From positions 2,010,384 to 2,074,383 of the forward strand of contig NW_022098037.1 in assembly GCF_002288925.2 (NCBI RefSeq): a stretch of DNA of 64,000 nt, written 5' to 3'. Positions 48,094-59,129 of this stretch are shown here, piece by piece. Position 1 is the first letter of the stretch; each line of letters starts with the position of its first letter. This DNA is from Delphinapterus leucas (taxonomy: Eukaryota > Chordata > Mammalia > Artiodactyla > Monodontidae). Position numbers and translations under genes: made by a program. A model generated the notes under the pieces. It had not been told where the DNA came from, made no database searches, and saw only the letters and a list, made by a program, of their open reading frames with translations.

Positions 48094-48415
48094 GTGCTGT
48101 CCAGTATAAATATAATGCAAGACACAAATGAGGGACATATATGTCATTTTAAATTGTCTAGCAGCATATTAAAGAGATAGAAACAAGTGGAATTAATTTT
48201 AATAATATATTTTAGTTAACTCAATATAGCCAAAATATTGTCATTTCAAAATGTCATCAATATAAAAATGATGTTTTATATTCTTTTTTTTTTTTTACAG
48301 AGTCTTGGAAATCTGTTTTGTTATTTTACATGTATAGTACATTTCAGTTCCGACTAGTTGCAGTTCAAGTGTTTGATATCCACATGTAGTTAGTGGCTGC
48401 CATATTGGACAGCAC
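48094..48415. repeat. hAT-like MER element with visible terminal inverted repeats
   Basis: GTGCTGTCCAGTA (48094-48106) faces CATATTGGACAGCAC (48401-48415), with CCACATGTAGTTAGTGGC near the right end as in the mammal-wide family. The interior has gained AT-rich sequence. Confidence 0.7.
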
Positions 48416-48759
48416 AGGCCTACAAATTGGGACTGGATGGGATAGGAGGACTCAAAGGTACCGTTGTTTCTTGTTTGGGTAACTGCAGTGGTGGTATCCA
48501 ATCGAACGACCAAGAGCATAAGTTGAGGGGACTTTAGCCAATTCATAATTTCAATCAACTCCATCAAGCCAACTTAAATGACCATGCAATTTAAGTAAAA
48601 ACCGTGTGCTTCCTTAGAAGATGCAGCTTTAAAACTAGTCTTCTAGCTCTTCCTTCTAACCTCATTGCTACACCAACCCTCTTCTAGTATGAAAATTCTA
48701 GAGCCTCCACTAGTGAGTGAGAGAAAGCAGGAGAGGAGTAGATTGGGAGAAAGATGTGT

Positions 48760-49190
48760 GTTTTGTTTGGATATGTTAAATTTGAGGTACTCTGGTAGCT
48801 TGTATTATTCAAAATATTACCTGCTCCTCCCTGTGGGGGGGGATTGTAATTCCTGGCCCCTCTGAGAATGGCCTTGACAATTTGAGTTACTTTTGAAAAT
48901 GAAATGTAAGCGAAAGGGATTGGTGCCAATTTGGAGCAGAAGTTTTAAGAGCCACTGAATTGTTCCTCCATCATTTTTCCTCTTCCGCTCTGAGATTTGC
49001 GATGCTCCAGATATGGCTTGCTCTTTCAGGCTTAGTCCCAAAATGAGGGTGTGTGGAGCAGAGACTCAGCTGAACTATATTATTCGCAAATGTGAGCAAA
49101 GGATAAAATTTTGTCTTTGTAAGCCATGGAGATATGGGATTATTTGCTACTCTAGCATAATTTAGTCTAAGGAGACTGACATAGTGTTTC
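48760..49190 (+). repeat. MaLR-type LTR (MLT1-like)
   Basis: GGATTGTAATTCCTGGCCCC, GATGCTCCAGATATGGCTTG, GTAAGCCATGGAGATATGGG and TACTCTAGCATAATTTAGTC follow the 3' half of an MLT1-like LTR. Left edge uncertain. Confidence 0.5.
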
Positions 49191-50787
49191 ATACTGGAAT
49201 TAGGGTGCTGCTTCAAAAAAAACTTAAAATGTGTAGCACTGACTACACAGTCAGAGAGTGGGCAGCAAGGAAACTGTTACTGGAGCCTAGGAAGATGACT
49301 TCTCATGTTATTTAGTGATGAAACATTTGGTGAAACTGTCATCTGCAACAACTTGGTAGCATAAAATATAATGAATAAACTTGGGGCTTTAGGTGAAGGG
49401 AAACAAAAAGCATGTGTTGGTTGCTGTTGGTTGTAGTTGCCAAGGTACCACAAGAAAGATGTGAGATCAGAAAAGAATCAGCTGGTTTTCAAGCAAGGAA
49501 GAGTGAAACAGTACAAAAACCTTGGGACTTTGCAGGGTTGAGTTTTTATCCTAGTCTGGTGACAGGTAAAACCAAAGGCATTTAATCAACCTCCTGACAA
49601 GAACCAAATTAAAAGTATGGCCATCGTGCTCTTTGTATTTCTTACTGTGCATTCTGGAAAAAGGTTTGGAAACTGTTAGATCAAGGTTTTATGACCAATC
49701 CAGAAAGTCAGATAAATTTCTTTTCTTTCACCAGCATGCTATATGACAGATAAGATCCCAGGAAAGGCCTCCTTTCGGTGCTCTTCCAATCTCCACCCTG
49801 CTTAAGCTTTTTCTTAGGAGACCCAGAAATCTGGATTGCTATGTCAATATATTCCTCTTTACTTCTTGCCTGTAGTAAACTAGGAGTCACAGTGCTTGAA
49901 TTCATGGTAAATAAAGAAGAAACTTGGTGGTGGGGGGAATGACAAGGAGAGGTAGGACATTTGGGGGGGGTCCATGTAGACCCTAAGTGTTGGAGTTCAG
50001 TCTTAAACATCCATGAATGAATCAAAAACTTTTTCTGCCTTTTTTGAGATTCAGGAAACAAAGCAAATAGTATGTAGTCCAAGAATGTGCTTCTAAGTAC
50101 CTCCCCCCAGATGATGCAGTTGGTGGAAATTCTGCCTAGTTAAGGAATACAGAGGTTTTAGTTTGTATGTATTATTGTTATGTGCATGTATCTTCATGCT
50201 TTCAGTAAAAAAAAAGTATGATTTTTTTATAATGAAAGAAATACATGTTCACCGTAGAAAAACTGTAATATACAAGAAAGAACACAGAGCAAAGATCCTT
50301 ATAACCTCAACAATAGCAAACTATTAAGTTTTACTTTGCCCACCCAGGGACACCAAAAAAAAAAAAGTTTTATTTTTACATTTACCGTTACATTTTAAGA
50401 TTAACTTTCATTACATAAGTACTATAGGACAGTCTTTTCTGTGTTAAAACAAAGTAAAAAAAAAGAAATACAGACAAGTCTAAAATCTCATTTGATCCCC
50501 ATTTCCAATTCCAGTTTCCTCCCAGACGTAACCAGTGTCAACAATTTATTGAGGATTCTTTCAGAACTTCTCAACACACTTATCCCCTCTCTCATTCTTC
50601 GGTCTTTCTCTCCTCCCTCTTATAATATACACAAACACACATATAAATACAAATATTATAGTATCATTTTGTGGTACTTTTTTTCATATAGATAAACATT
50701 AACATATTGTTCACATCATTCTACAATTTCTTTTTTTATTAAAAAAAAGTCAAAAATATTTTCAGGTCAAAACAGAAAGATCTACTA
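49191..50787. other. No gene recognised
   Basis: Unique-looking; 50200-50740 has antisense-L1 texture (GTAATATACAAGAAAGAACAC, TTCATATAGATAAACATT) but too weak to call. The 124-codon minus ORF at 49708-50082 has no motif. Confidence 0.4.
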
Positions 50788-51148
50788 CAAATGGTCCCTG
50801 ACTTACGATTTTTTGACTTTATGATGGTACAAAAGTGATACGCATTCAGTAGAAACTGTTCTTTGAATGCTGAACTTTGATCTTTCCCAGGCTAGTGATA
50901 ATAGTGGTCTGATAGTCTCTCGTGGGCAGTGGCAGCAAGCCGCAGCTCCCAGTCAGCCACACCATCAGGAGGGTAAAAAAACCGATACACTTACAACCAT
51001 TCTGTACACATACTACCATTCTGTTTTCATTTTCAGTACAGCATTCAATAAATTACATGAGATATTCAACACTTTATTAAAAAACAGGCTTCATGTTAGG
51101 TGATTCTGCCCAACTGTAGGCTGATGTAAGTGTTCTGAGCACGGTCAA
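50788..51148 (+). repeat. DNA-transposon fossil, internally interrupted
   Basis: TGGTCCCTGACTTACGATTT, AAAAGTGATACGCATTCAGT, GCCGCAGCTCCCAGTCAGCC and GCCCAACTGTAGGCTGATGT match a mammal-wide non-autonomous DNA element I cannot name. About 100 bp of foreign AT-rich sequence (51000-51098) splits it. Confidence 0.5.
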
Positions 51149-52005
51149 GTGCCCTGCTGGAGAGGTGCATCTGGGGTAACTGAAGAGCCCAAGTTGTGAT
51201 GCAGTGCTGGACACCATGTGCCCTCCTGTGAAACTGCTCTGTCTCTGGACCCTTGCACTCTGGGTCTCTGATGGGAGTGCCAGCCCTGATGATGTCCGAA
51301 GTGCCCTTGTGGTTATTCTTTCATTGTTCTGAACAACACCTCCTAGCTTCTGTAGAGACAGCTGATCCATAATAATCTTCTTATCAAATGATCTCTTGGC
51401 CACATCCTTATTGTTCTCTTCCAACTATCGTTCCTCATTTTTTACAGTGTGAACAGGCTGAGAAATCTTTAAGCTTCCTTTTTGCTCAGTCATTTCTCTC
51501 TTTTCATGTTGTACTATAAGCAGTCAGGAGGAGCCACGCTGCACCTTCGGCACTCTGATTAGAGATTGCTTCAGCTAAATACTCATTTCATCATCCCCAA
51601 ATTTTATCTTCCACAAAACACTAGAATACAAACACAATTCAGCCAAGTTCTTTGCCGCTTTCATAACAACAAGAATGGCCTTTCCTCCGTTGTCCAATAA
51701 CATGTTCCTCATTTCCATCTGAGTGAGACCTCATCAAAATGGCCTTTCCCATCCATATTTCTACCAAAATCCTGCTCAGGATTACTTAGTTATTCTCTAA
51801 GCAGATTGAGGCTTTCTCTACAGCCTCTCCTCTTTTCTTTCTGAGTCCTCTCTAAAATTTCTCTTAACAGTCCATTCATGGTAATGGAGGCTTTTTCTAG
51901 CATGCACATTGAAACACTTCCAGCTTCTATTCATTACCCAGTTCCAAAGCTGCTTCCACATTTTAAGGTATTTATACAGCAGTAACATGTCTCAGTACCA
52001 GTATC
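51149..52005 (-). mobile_element. ERVL/MaLR internal region, 5' part, decayed
   Basis: Directly adjoining the LTR at 52006-52464 in the same orientation. Minus-strand text such as AGCTTTGGAACTGGGTAATG and GTTATTGGACAACGGAGGAA is typical of the leader and gag-like start of this class. No intact frame; the 115-codon ORF at 51077-51424 is a remnant with no recognised motif. Described only as an old endogenous retroviral copy. Confidence 0.6.
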
Positions 52006-52464
52006 TATATTAGAGTTCTCCAGAGAAACAGAACTAATGGGATACATATATATATATATATATAAATAAAACAAGGAATTGACTCTTGTGATTTGGGAGG
52101 CTGAGAAGTCCCATGATCTGCTGTCTGAAAACTGGAGAACCAGGAAAGCCAGCGGTAATTCAGTCCATGTCCAAAGGCCCAAGAAGCAGGAGTGGTGATG
52201 TCCAAGGCAGGGGAAAAGAGATTTCCGAGCTCAAGCAGAGAGAAAGAATTTGTCCTTCCTCTGCGTTTGTGCTCTATTGGGACCTTCAGTGCACCGGTTG
52301 ATGCCCACCTACACCGGTGAGAGCGATCTTCTTTACTCAGTCTACTGATTCTAACGTTAATATTTTCCGGAAACACTCTCAAAGACACACCCAGAAATAG
52401 TGTTTTACTAGCCAGCTGGGCTTCCCTTAGCCGAGTCAAGTGGACACATGAAATGAACATCACA
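52006..52464 (-). repeat. ERVL-class LTR (MLT2-like)
   Basis: On the minus strand it starts TGTGATGTTCATTTCATGTG (52464) and ends with GGAGAACTCTAATATA (52006), with GGGACTTCTCAGCCTCC and a TATATATA tract near the 3' end. Adjoins retroviral internal sequence on its left. Confidence 0.7.
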
Positions 52465-52564
52465 GTCCCTGTCTCACTTCCTTTTCCCCTCCTTGCTTCA
52501 GGGGAATCACTACCAAACAAAGCACAGGCACTTAAGTTTTGCCTCAAACTGTGTTGTGTAAAGA

Positions 52565-54320
52565 ACCCAGGTTAACACAGTAGGAGTGAGCTATAAAAAG
52601 TGGAGCCCCAGGATGGGATTTTAGAGTTGACTCACCTACTGTCTGAAAGCAACAGGGAACCAATTGTGGTGGTAAGTTGGGTGGGCATGCAGTGATTTCA
52701 TCCATGGTTTAATTGTGATGAGATGCAGGTAGACAGCAAGGTAGGGGGAGATCAAATAGCTATTGTGCTGAGTCAGTATGGGGCATTATTAATTAACGGG
52801 ATTGTGGTGTGGCTTCTTTTGAGGCATTGGAAGTCCTGCAAACATTCTCTAAAAGTCAGATTGCTTTTATTGCAGCTCAGGGTAATGGCTGGGTAGACTT
52901 TGCTGAAAATCGGGCCCACAATCTGATTATGTAGCAGAGGTTCCAAGAAAAGAATGGGACACAGAGATCTGAAATGAAGATATTTAGGTAGACAAGCCTA
53001 GGAATTTTGAGCTCCTAAATTCCTCTCAGCCCTCCAGGGTAGCAGAAACAGCCTCTAACCACCTGCCAGAGAAAAACAGTCTTTTTTTGCCTGGAGGAAC
53101 ATACAATGACCTAATCTGAAGAAGGTGCCTTTCAAGATGATTCTTGTTTTCCTCCAGATATGCCCCCAACACCCTTCATTACCTCCTGGCTAAAAATCAA
53201 ACACATTTCAGCACAGCCTGAACAGGAAAGTACAAGCTCTGTTCTGGGAAGAAACAGCCCACATGTCAAAGGAACTGCAGGATCTGGCTAACAGGTATTA
53301 GCTGAAGCTGGTGGGGGAACATGTGTAGGAGTGTATCTTGGGTATGTTAGACCAGGAGAGGACAGAATACAGGCTGGATAGGGTAGAATTCATTAATATG
53401 GGGGTACTCAGTCATGATTCAGGATTCCTAATAACATAACAAGGTGGCTTCTGGAAGTGCAGATCTGATAATGTTCTACATCAAATGAAGTGAAGATGCA
53501 GAACTTCCTTGATATGATTTTGAAGAAAGGGCCAGAAAGCCCATAGAGATAGGAATGTTAGAATGGATTTATTATGTATGTCCTAAGAACCCACTGCTTG
53601 GCTATGTTCTCTGAGATGGCCAGAGGATATTACCTCCACTGAGGAGGTAAGTAATGCAGCGATGAGGTGAGCACCAGCATTGTTGGAGAAGCTTGGAAGT
53701 TTTCTGTCTTCTGTGGGCCAGGGTTGACGGTGGGGGATGCTGCCATGAAATTTAGCTTCATAATATTCATGGGGATGATGTAATTCCAGAATGGCAAAGG
53801 CCAGGTGGTAGCAGTTAACAAAGGCCAGCATAAGATGTAATTATGGACAGCCAGGCTAGAGTGACAACCAAGGTACCTTTACCTATAGGGATATGTGGTG
53901 TTAGCTAATGAATCACGGTGTTACAGGGTCAAGTTAGATGGATGAGCAGGCAACAAAGGTGCTGCTTGATATGTATAATCAGAAAACTCAAGAAATGGTA
54001 AGCAAAAGTCTGATATTAGTTGCTGCAATGGAAAATTGTGGTTCCTCATCTAGTTTCCAGACCTCCAGTAGTTCACAAACCCAGAACCTTTGATTGAAGG
54101 GGAGATGCAGTATTTAGCAGAACCCTAACACAGGGTCCCTAACCTGTGGCATTAAAGCTGTTGTGGGTGGAAGAGCCAAGTGGAAGTATCTGAAAGTGTC
54201 CATGCACAAAGTATTAAATTAGAAGCAATACTGCACTCCAGAGGAACTGCAGACATTTGTTCAAGCATCAGAGACTTAAAAGGTGCAGGGATATTACCAT
54301 CCAGGATTGTGTAACACTGG
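52565..54320 (+). mobile_element. ERVL-type internal region (gag to pol start), decayed
   Basis: GGAGCCCCAGGATGGGATTT, TTCATCCATGGTTTAATTGTG, GCTTGATATGTATAATCAGA, AGTCTGATATTAGTTGCTGC and GACATTTGTTCAAGCATCAG appear in the order I associate with ERVL internal sequence up to the pol start. No long open frame survives. It reads plus, while the neighbouring LTR and 51149-52005 read minus. Confidence 0.45.
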
Positions 54321-54507
54321 TGAGGATGTTAGGTTTTGGAAATTTATATTCCCATCTGTCCTGGATAATGCTGCTGATGTCTTTGTTGTATATCCTTACT
54401 ATACTGACTTCCACTGGTAGCCTGTAATAACTAAACCTGTTTAATTTACCCAAACAGTCCCTTTATCTGGTCTTTCTATTAGTCTGAATCTGCTATTGAT
54501 ATATTTT

Positions 54508-55176
54508 TAAAATTAATTTTTATTGGAGAATAGTTGCTTTACAATGTTGTGTTAGTTTCTACTGTACAGCAAAATGAATCAGCTATACATATACATATAT
54601 CCCCTCTTTTTTGGATTTCCTTCCCATTTAGGTCACCACAGTGCATTAAGTAGAGTTCCCTGTGCTATACAGTATGTTCTCATTAGTTATCTATTTTATA
54701 CATAGTATCAATAGTGTATATATATCAATCCCAATCTCCCAATTCATTCCACCCCCCGCTTCCCCCTTGGTATCCATACCTTTGTTCTCTACATCTGTGT
54801 CTCTACATCTGTGTCTCTGCTTTGTAAATAAAATCGTGTATACAAATTTTTTCAGATTCTACATATATGTGTTAATATATGATATTTGTTTTTCTCTTTC
54901 TGACATACTTCACTCTGTATGACAGTCTCTAGAACTACCATGTAGTTCTAGAGACTGTCAATCCCACTACTGGGCATATACCCAGAGAAACCATAATTCA
55001 AAAAGAAACATGCACCCCAATGTTCATAGTAGCACAATTTATAATAGCCAGGACATGGAAACAACCTAAATGTCCATCAACAGAGGAATGGATAAAGAAG
55101 CTGTGGTACATATATACAATGGAATATTACTCAGCCATAAAAAGGAACAAAATTGGGTCATTTGTAGAGATGTGGG
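54508..55176 (-). mobile_element. Twin-primed L1: 3' part antisense, 5' part inverted
   Basis: 54508-54942 is antisense L1 3'UTR and ORF2 end (TTTTATTGGAGAATAGTTGC ... TTCACTCTGTATGACAGTCT). 54960-55176 is sense ORF2 (ACTACTGGGCATATACCCAG ... AAAAAGGAACAAAATTGGGT), the stretch immediately upstream. This head-on layout is the signature of twin priming during target-primed reverse transcription. The joint holds a 17-bp perfect inverted repeat. Confidence 0.9.
54921..54959. repeat. Palindrome at the L1 inversion joint
   Basis: Left arm GACAGTCTCTAGAACTA (54921-54937), spacer CCATG, right arm TAGTTCTAGAGACTGTC (54943-54959): perfect 17-bp arms. The left arm belongs to the antisense L1 body; the right arm is an extra inverted copy. 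Confidence 0.95.
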
Positions 55177-57489
55177 ATATCCTTCTAAATGTTCATCTTA
55201 CTTTTTTTTCATTCACTCATTTATATACTCTGCCAGTGGCCAGTCTTCAGTGCTAGGTTATCACAGTAAATAGGCAAATCCCTATTGCAAGGATTTTTCT
55301 ATTAATGAAGGACAGTTATGGTTCAGGGCTAAAACATCACCTCCTCTAGAATCCTCTGTTCTCTCTCAAATCCCAAGCTTCTTCTTGGGGTTCTTACAGC
55401 ATTTAAAAGATCTTTATCACAGCATTTCACAGCATGCCTTCTTCGGGGTTAGCTGCGTATGTGCCATCTGCTTCTTGCAGGGAATGTGCGGTTCATCTAT
55501 GCATTTGTGACACACTAAAGAAATGGCTGTATTTCACTGAACAAAAGCATGAAGTTAAAAAAGTCTAAATATTAGGTAGTGAGGTAGGAAAGGGAGATCT
55601 TTGTGCTTTTTTTTTTTTTAAATGCCACATAAATGTACATTTTTGGGACAGTCCAAATGACTAACAACTAAATTAGGAATAGAAAGAGTATTAACCTTAT
55701 TTATTCTTTCTCTAACAGTAACTTTAAATGATAAAGACTCTTGAATGGGCAAAAAGGATCCTTGCAGCCTGGAAAGACACTAATTATAAGGAAAGAGCAA
55801 TTTACATTATTTATAAGGAAGCTATTTACATTATTTAGCCCTGTCAGACAGTTGCAGAGCTCTATTCTTTCACTACAGTAAAAAGAATAAAGCAAAGTGA
55901 CAAGGAAATAGAGAAGGTATTCTAATAGCTGCATCTCATTACAAGAAAGATAACACCTCGAAAAATGTTTTTTAAAATGATTTAAGTATAATTTAAACTG
56001 AAGAAAATGGAAATATCCATCTTACCACAATGATGATTCAGAGTATAGCACCCATTTAAATATGCAGACAAGCTTTCAAAAACTACTGAAAGTTATGCAT
56101 TGTTAACTTTAGTGTGTGCAAGGAGGGAAATGACTAAGACGCAATGTTTCATAATTCAAGTATTTGAATTTAATTAGTCACATTTTCTTTTACTAGTGAC
56201 TTTGAAATGTGTCTGCACTATGAAAGCTTGTTTCTGAGAGCAGCCAGATCAAGTGGGGAGAAATCCATTTTATCTGTTTTATTTTTATTTTCCTTCCTCC
56301 TCTCTGACCACTTTAATTTACATTTATCCTGCAGCTTCACTTTCATCAATATAAGAGATAGTACTCAGTGGCAAATTACACCAGCTTTTGATCTGAAGTG
56401 GACACATCTGTTATGTAAGAACAAGGAGAAGATGAGAAGAGCAAGAATTTACCAAGCTGCTTTTTTTAAAAGGTCTATTAATACTTTTTGTAAATGCTCC
56501 AAGGATAAATTATTTCTTTAGGCCTAAATTCTTTAAAGTCTTAACATTTTTCCTGCTCACTTAAAGACAAGATAAAATCTTGATCAAAGAAGATTTCTAC
56601 ATCCTGATTGGAGAATTGAATTCCTTTCAGTCTGGTGTCAGAGCACCTCGCTGCTTGCCAGGAGGGTTCTTGGGCCATAATTACCTGCCTTGAAAAGCAA
56701 AATCATCATCATTTGCCTTCAAAGAATGTTAGAGTATATAGTACACATGACAGATTAGGCCAGCCTCACAAATCAGCACAGGTCCACAGAGTCTGCAAGA
56801 AATTAGGTCAGACCTGAAAGAAATCAGGCTGTGGTCCAATAAGCTTCTTAATCTTAAATGGGAAATTGGGCTCACAGGGTGCTACGGTTACTGTCTTTAT
56901 TTATTTTTAAGTTTGACAGAACCAGTAATAGTTTTCAGTGTTAAAGACCTATTTTCCTAAGCCATCAAATATTTCTGATCCTTCTCTTAGATAATTTTTG
57001 GCACTGCGTAATTTATAAAGAAAGCAAGTTCTGTACTGGTTGGAAACTCATACTTTAAATATATAAATAAACTTACTATTGCCCATAATGCAGGGAAAGA
57101 AGAACTTCCCTTGCCCCCAAATATTTCCCTCGAGGCCATAGTTTCCCCTTCAGAAGCAAAGTCTCCTAAAATCCCTGTTTAAAATGCAAAAGTCTTTAGA
57201 GAGTTAACACTTCAAGCATTAGTACACATTAATGTCCAAAGGTTAAGGCTGAGTAAAATGCTCATGAATTTAGAATATAGTGATAATTAGGATAAAGCTG
57301 AAATACAAATGAAAAAACATAGAGTAATTGTAACTACTAGACACCAAAATCATCCGCAGTTACAGACCTCAAGGTCCAAAAAGAGCGACCAGGATGGATC
57401 AGTTGCATGCACTTCATTCTTAAACCGCTGTCAAATATTACCCTAATTTCAATTCGACTGTTAAGCTTAGTCTTGGGGGATGGTCAACA
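55177..57489. other. No recognised feature upstream of CFAP54
   Basis: Unique-looking AT-rich sequence without clear repeats. Being proximal to a promoter, it could hold regulatory elements, but nothing in the sequence alone shows it. Confidence 0.4.
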
Positions 57490-57735
57490 TAGCCTGTTCA
57501 TTTTGAGCACAGGCTTGGGAGTCAGAAGGCTGAGACCTGGTCCCTGACCCTACGGTTTACTCTGACCTTGGTCAAATGACTAACCTCCCTAAACTCTGGT
57601 TTCTTAAACTGTGAAATGGAGATACTAATAATATCCTAGATTGTAAAGCTATAACGATGATTAAATGAAGTAAATGAGATTATGTTCCAAATGCTTAGAA
57701 CAATGCCTAGCACATATTAATGATCATCATTATTA
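57490..57735 (+). repeat. MIR upstream of the CFAP54 promoter
   Basis: GAGCACAGGCTTGGGAGTCAG, CCTTGGTCAAATGACTAACC, AACTGTGAAATGGAGATACT and AACAATGCCTAGCACATATT in forward order, ending about 160 bp before the GC-rich promoter. Confidence 0.85.
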
Positions 57736-57969
57736 AGTGGTCGAAATGGAAAAAGTATAGTTTGGATTTGTGATCCTAAGTTTCTGGCACGCCTATTCGC
57801 TCTCTGCCCAGAACCTTCTCTCCTTTCTCATCTCATACGGCGATGAGCCAGAGAGCAAAAGCACCTCAGGAGCAACATTGCTTTCTGGACCGGGTTTTTT
57901 CTTCCTTTGCCCTCCAGGGGCCGCTGTGTTTTCCCGAGAGCGCGTGGGATGCCTGGTTGCCACGAGACC

Positions 57970-57982
57970 GTCGCCAGGCAAC
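57970..57982 (+). promoter_or_regulatory. RFX X-box motif
   Basis: GTCGCC-A-GGCAAC fits the X-box consensus GTNRCC-N(0-3)-RGYAAC at every fixed position, with a 1-bp spacer, 42 bp upstream of the ATG. A second half-site, GTTGCC, lies at 57956-57961 and pairs as an inverted repeat with the right half. RFX factors bind such boxes in promoters of ciliary genes, which agrees with the gene call downstream. Confidence 0.7.
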
Positions 57983-57988
57983 CACGTG
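57983..57988. promoter_or_regulatory. E-box CACGTG
   Basis: A palindromic CACGTG directly abuts the right half of the X-box. This core is bound by USF/MYC-type bHLH-zip factors. A 6-bp site alone is weak evidence; its position inside the promoter makes it worth listing. Confidence 0.4.
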
Positions 57989-58024
57989 TACACACACTCT
58001 TGGTCAGGCCCGGGTCTGGTCAAC

Positions 58025-58353
58025 ATGGCGGCGCAAGGCACCTGCTCGACCTCTCCATCCAACGTGTCTCCCACATCTGTGTCGCCGCCAGGACCGCCGC
58101 CGACCCCGCCCCCGACCTCGACTGCGATCTCAAAGTTCCCCGTGGAGTCAAAGGCGAGCTCTCTCAGCCCACTGCCTCGCTCGACCTGCCGCGAGGACTT
58201 GTTGCCCCTCGCAGTGTTTTATGGGCCGCTGGACGCTAAAAACCCACTCCTGGCCTCCTGTGAGAAGGAGATCCAGGAGTTGCTAGGCTTTATGAAGAGA
58301 AAGACGGCTTTAGCTACAACGGAGGAACAGGAGCATGAGTTCCACCGGCGTTG
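58025..58353 (+). CDS. CFAP54: CFAP54 first coding exon (partial gene, continues beyond the window)
   Basis: The family product is a very large axonemal protein needed to build the central-pair apparatus (C1d projection) of motile cilia and sperm flagella. The exon encodes 109 residues plus the first two bases (TG) of a split codon. The protein starts MAAQGTCSTSPS, runs through a low-complexity Ser/Pro/Thr-rich tail (about residues 8-60; PPGPPPTPPPTST), then a conserved-looking block with VFYGPLDAKNPLL and CEKEIQELLGFM and a helical, charged end (TTEEQEHEFHRR). I recognise this block and its MAAQG start as the CFAP54 N-terminus from memory. The ATG has strong Kozak context (A at -3, G at +4). 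The exon ends at a good donor (G|GTAAGC at 58354), phase 2; a Cys codon completed in the next exon fits the family. Reading on without splicing meets a stop at 58355-58357. No exon 2 was found before 64000. Exon structure is firm; the gene name rests on recognition. Confidence 0.72.
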
Positions 58354-59129
58354 GTAAGCAGAGGCAGGGCTCTGGGGCGGGCGCTGTCTGGAGAAGGGCA
58401 ACTCCCGGGGCCAAAGGAGGTGATGCTTTTGAGGATGCAGGTGGTGGTCCCGGAGCTGGGTCAGTGTTGCGGACTCAGAACTTGGCCAAAGGGCCCTGGA
58501 GATATAAACAAAGTTTAAGAAGTGGAGACTCATCGCTATTACAATCCTTAATTCCTGGTAAATGTATATTGGCTTCCTGCTCGGGTCAGAATAAAAATCA
58601 ACAAAGAAATGTTTCATAACTCGCCATTTCTTTTCTGAGTGTCTTCTAATTGCTAATCCATACCAATAAATTTTTGGCTCACTCACAGTTTTCACAACTT
58701 TCCATGTTGTGGGTACACTTTTGTATATGGAGGAAAAGGAATAACTTTGAGGTAGCTCAGGTTCATGAAAAAGTTAATTCTTGATGCCATGAAGTATGTC
58801 ATTCTGTGAACATTTGTACTTTATTCCTTTTTATATTGTTACTAGGATCACAGTGACTTTCTTGATTTTGTGACTCATTTTGCACGTTTGCCTTTTTTTG
58901 GATTCTATCACCATGTTGTTATCTTGAACTGCAGATTACCTGTTTTTAAGGTTCTTTCCTGTTTGTGTTACCATCTTTCTTTCCCAGTCAAAACACACTG
59001 CAAACTGAACAGCCAGAAGTGTAGACAAGTGGCAAAGAATACCAGAATAGCCAATAGCTTCATCTTATATTTTTCATCCATGTATTTAATATGAAGAAAT
59101 AGTTTTAACTTATGTTTATTATTCATTCA

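Larger units (their letters stand above)
57895..58024 (+). promoter_or_regulatory. CFAP54: CFAP54 promoter / 5'UTR region, GC-rich
   Basis: GC and CpG content rise sharply here compared with the AT-rich flanks, and the rise continues through the exon to about 58.5 kb, a small CpG-island-like patch. No TATA box is visible. The stretch holds an X-box and an E-box just upstream of the start codon, the usual architecture of ciliary genes. The transcription start is not visible directly; it is inferred to lie between about 57990 and 58020. Confidence 0.6.

Noticed and set aside
52005..52547. 180-codon minus ORF
   Set aside because: It lies over the ERVL-class LTR and its TA repeat; an open frame by chance, without motifs.
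57843..58286. Alternative frames over the CFAP54 exon (147- and 110-codon ORFs, and minus ORFs)
   Set aside because: GC-rich DNA keeps other frames open; only the 58025 frame has the conserved-looking block, Kozak ATG and in-phase donor.
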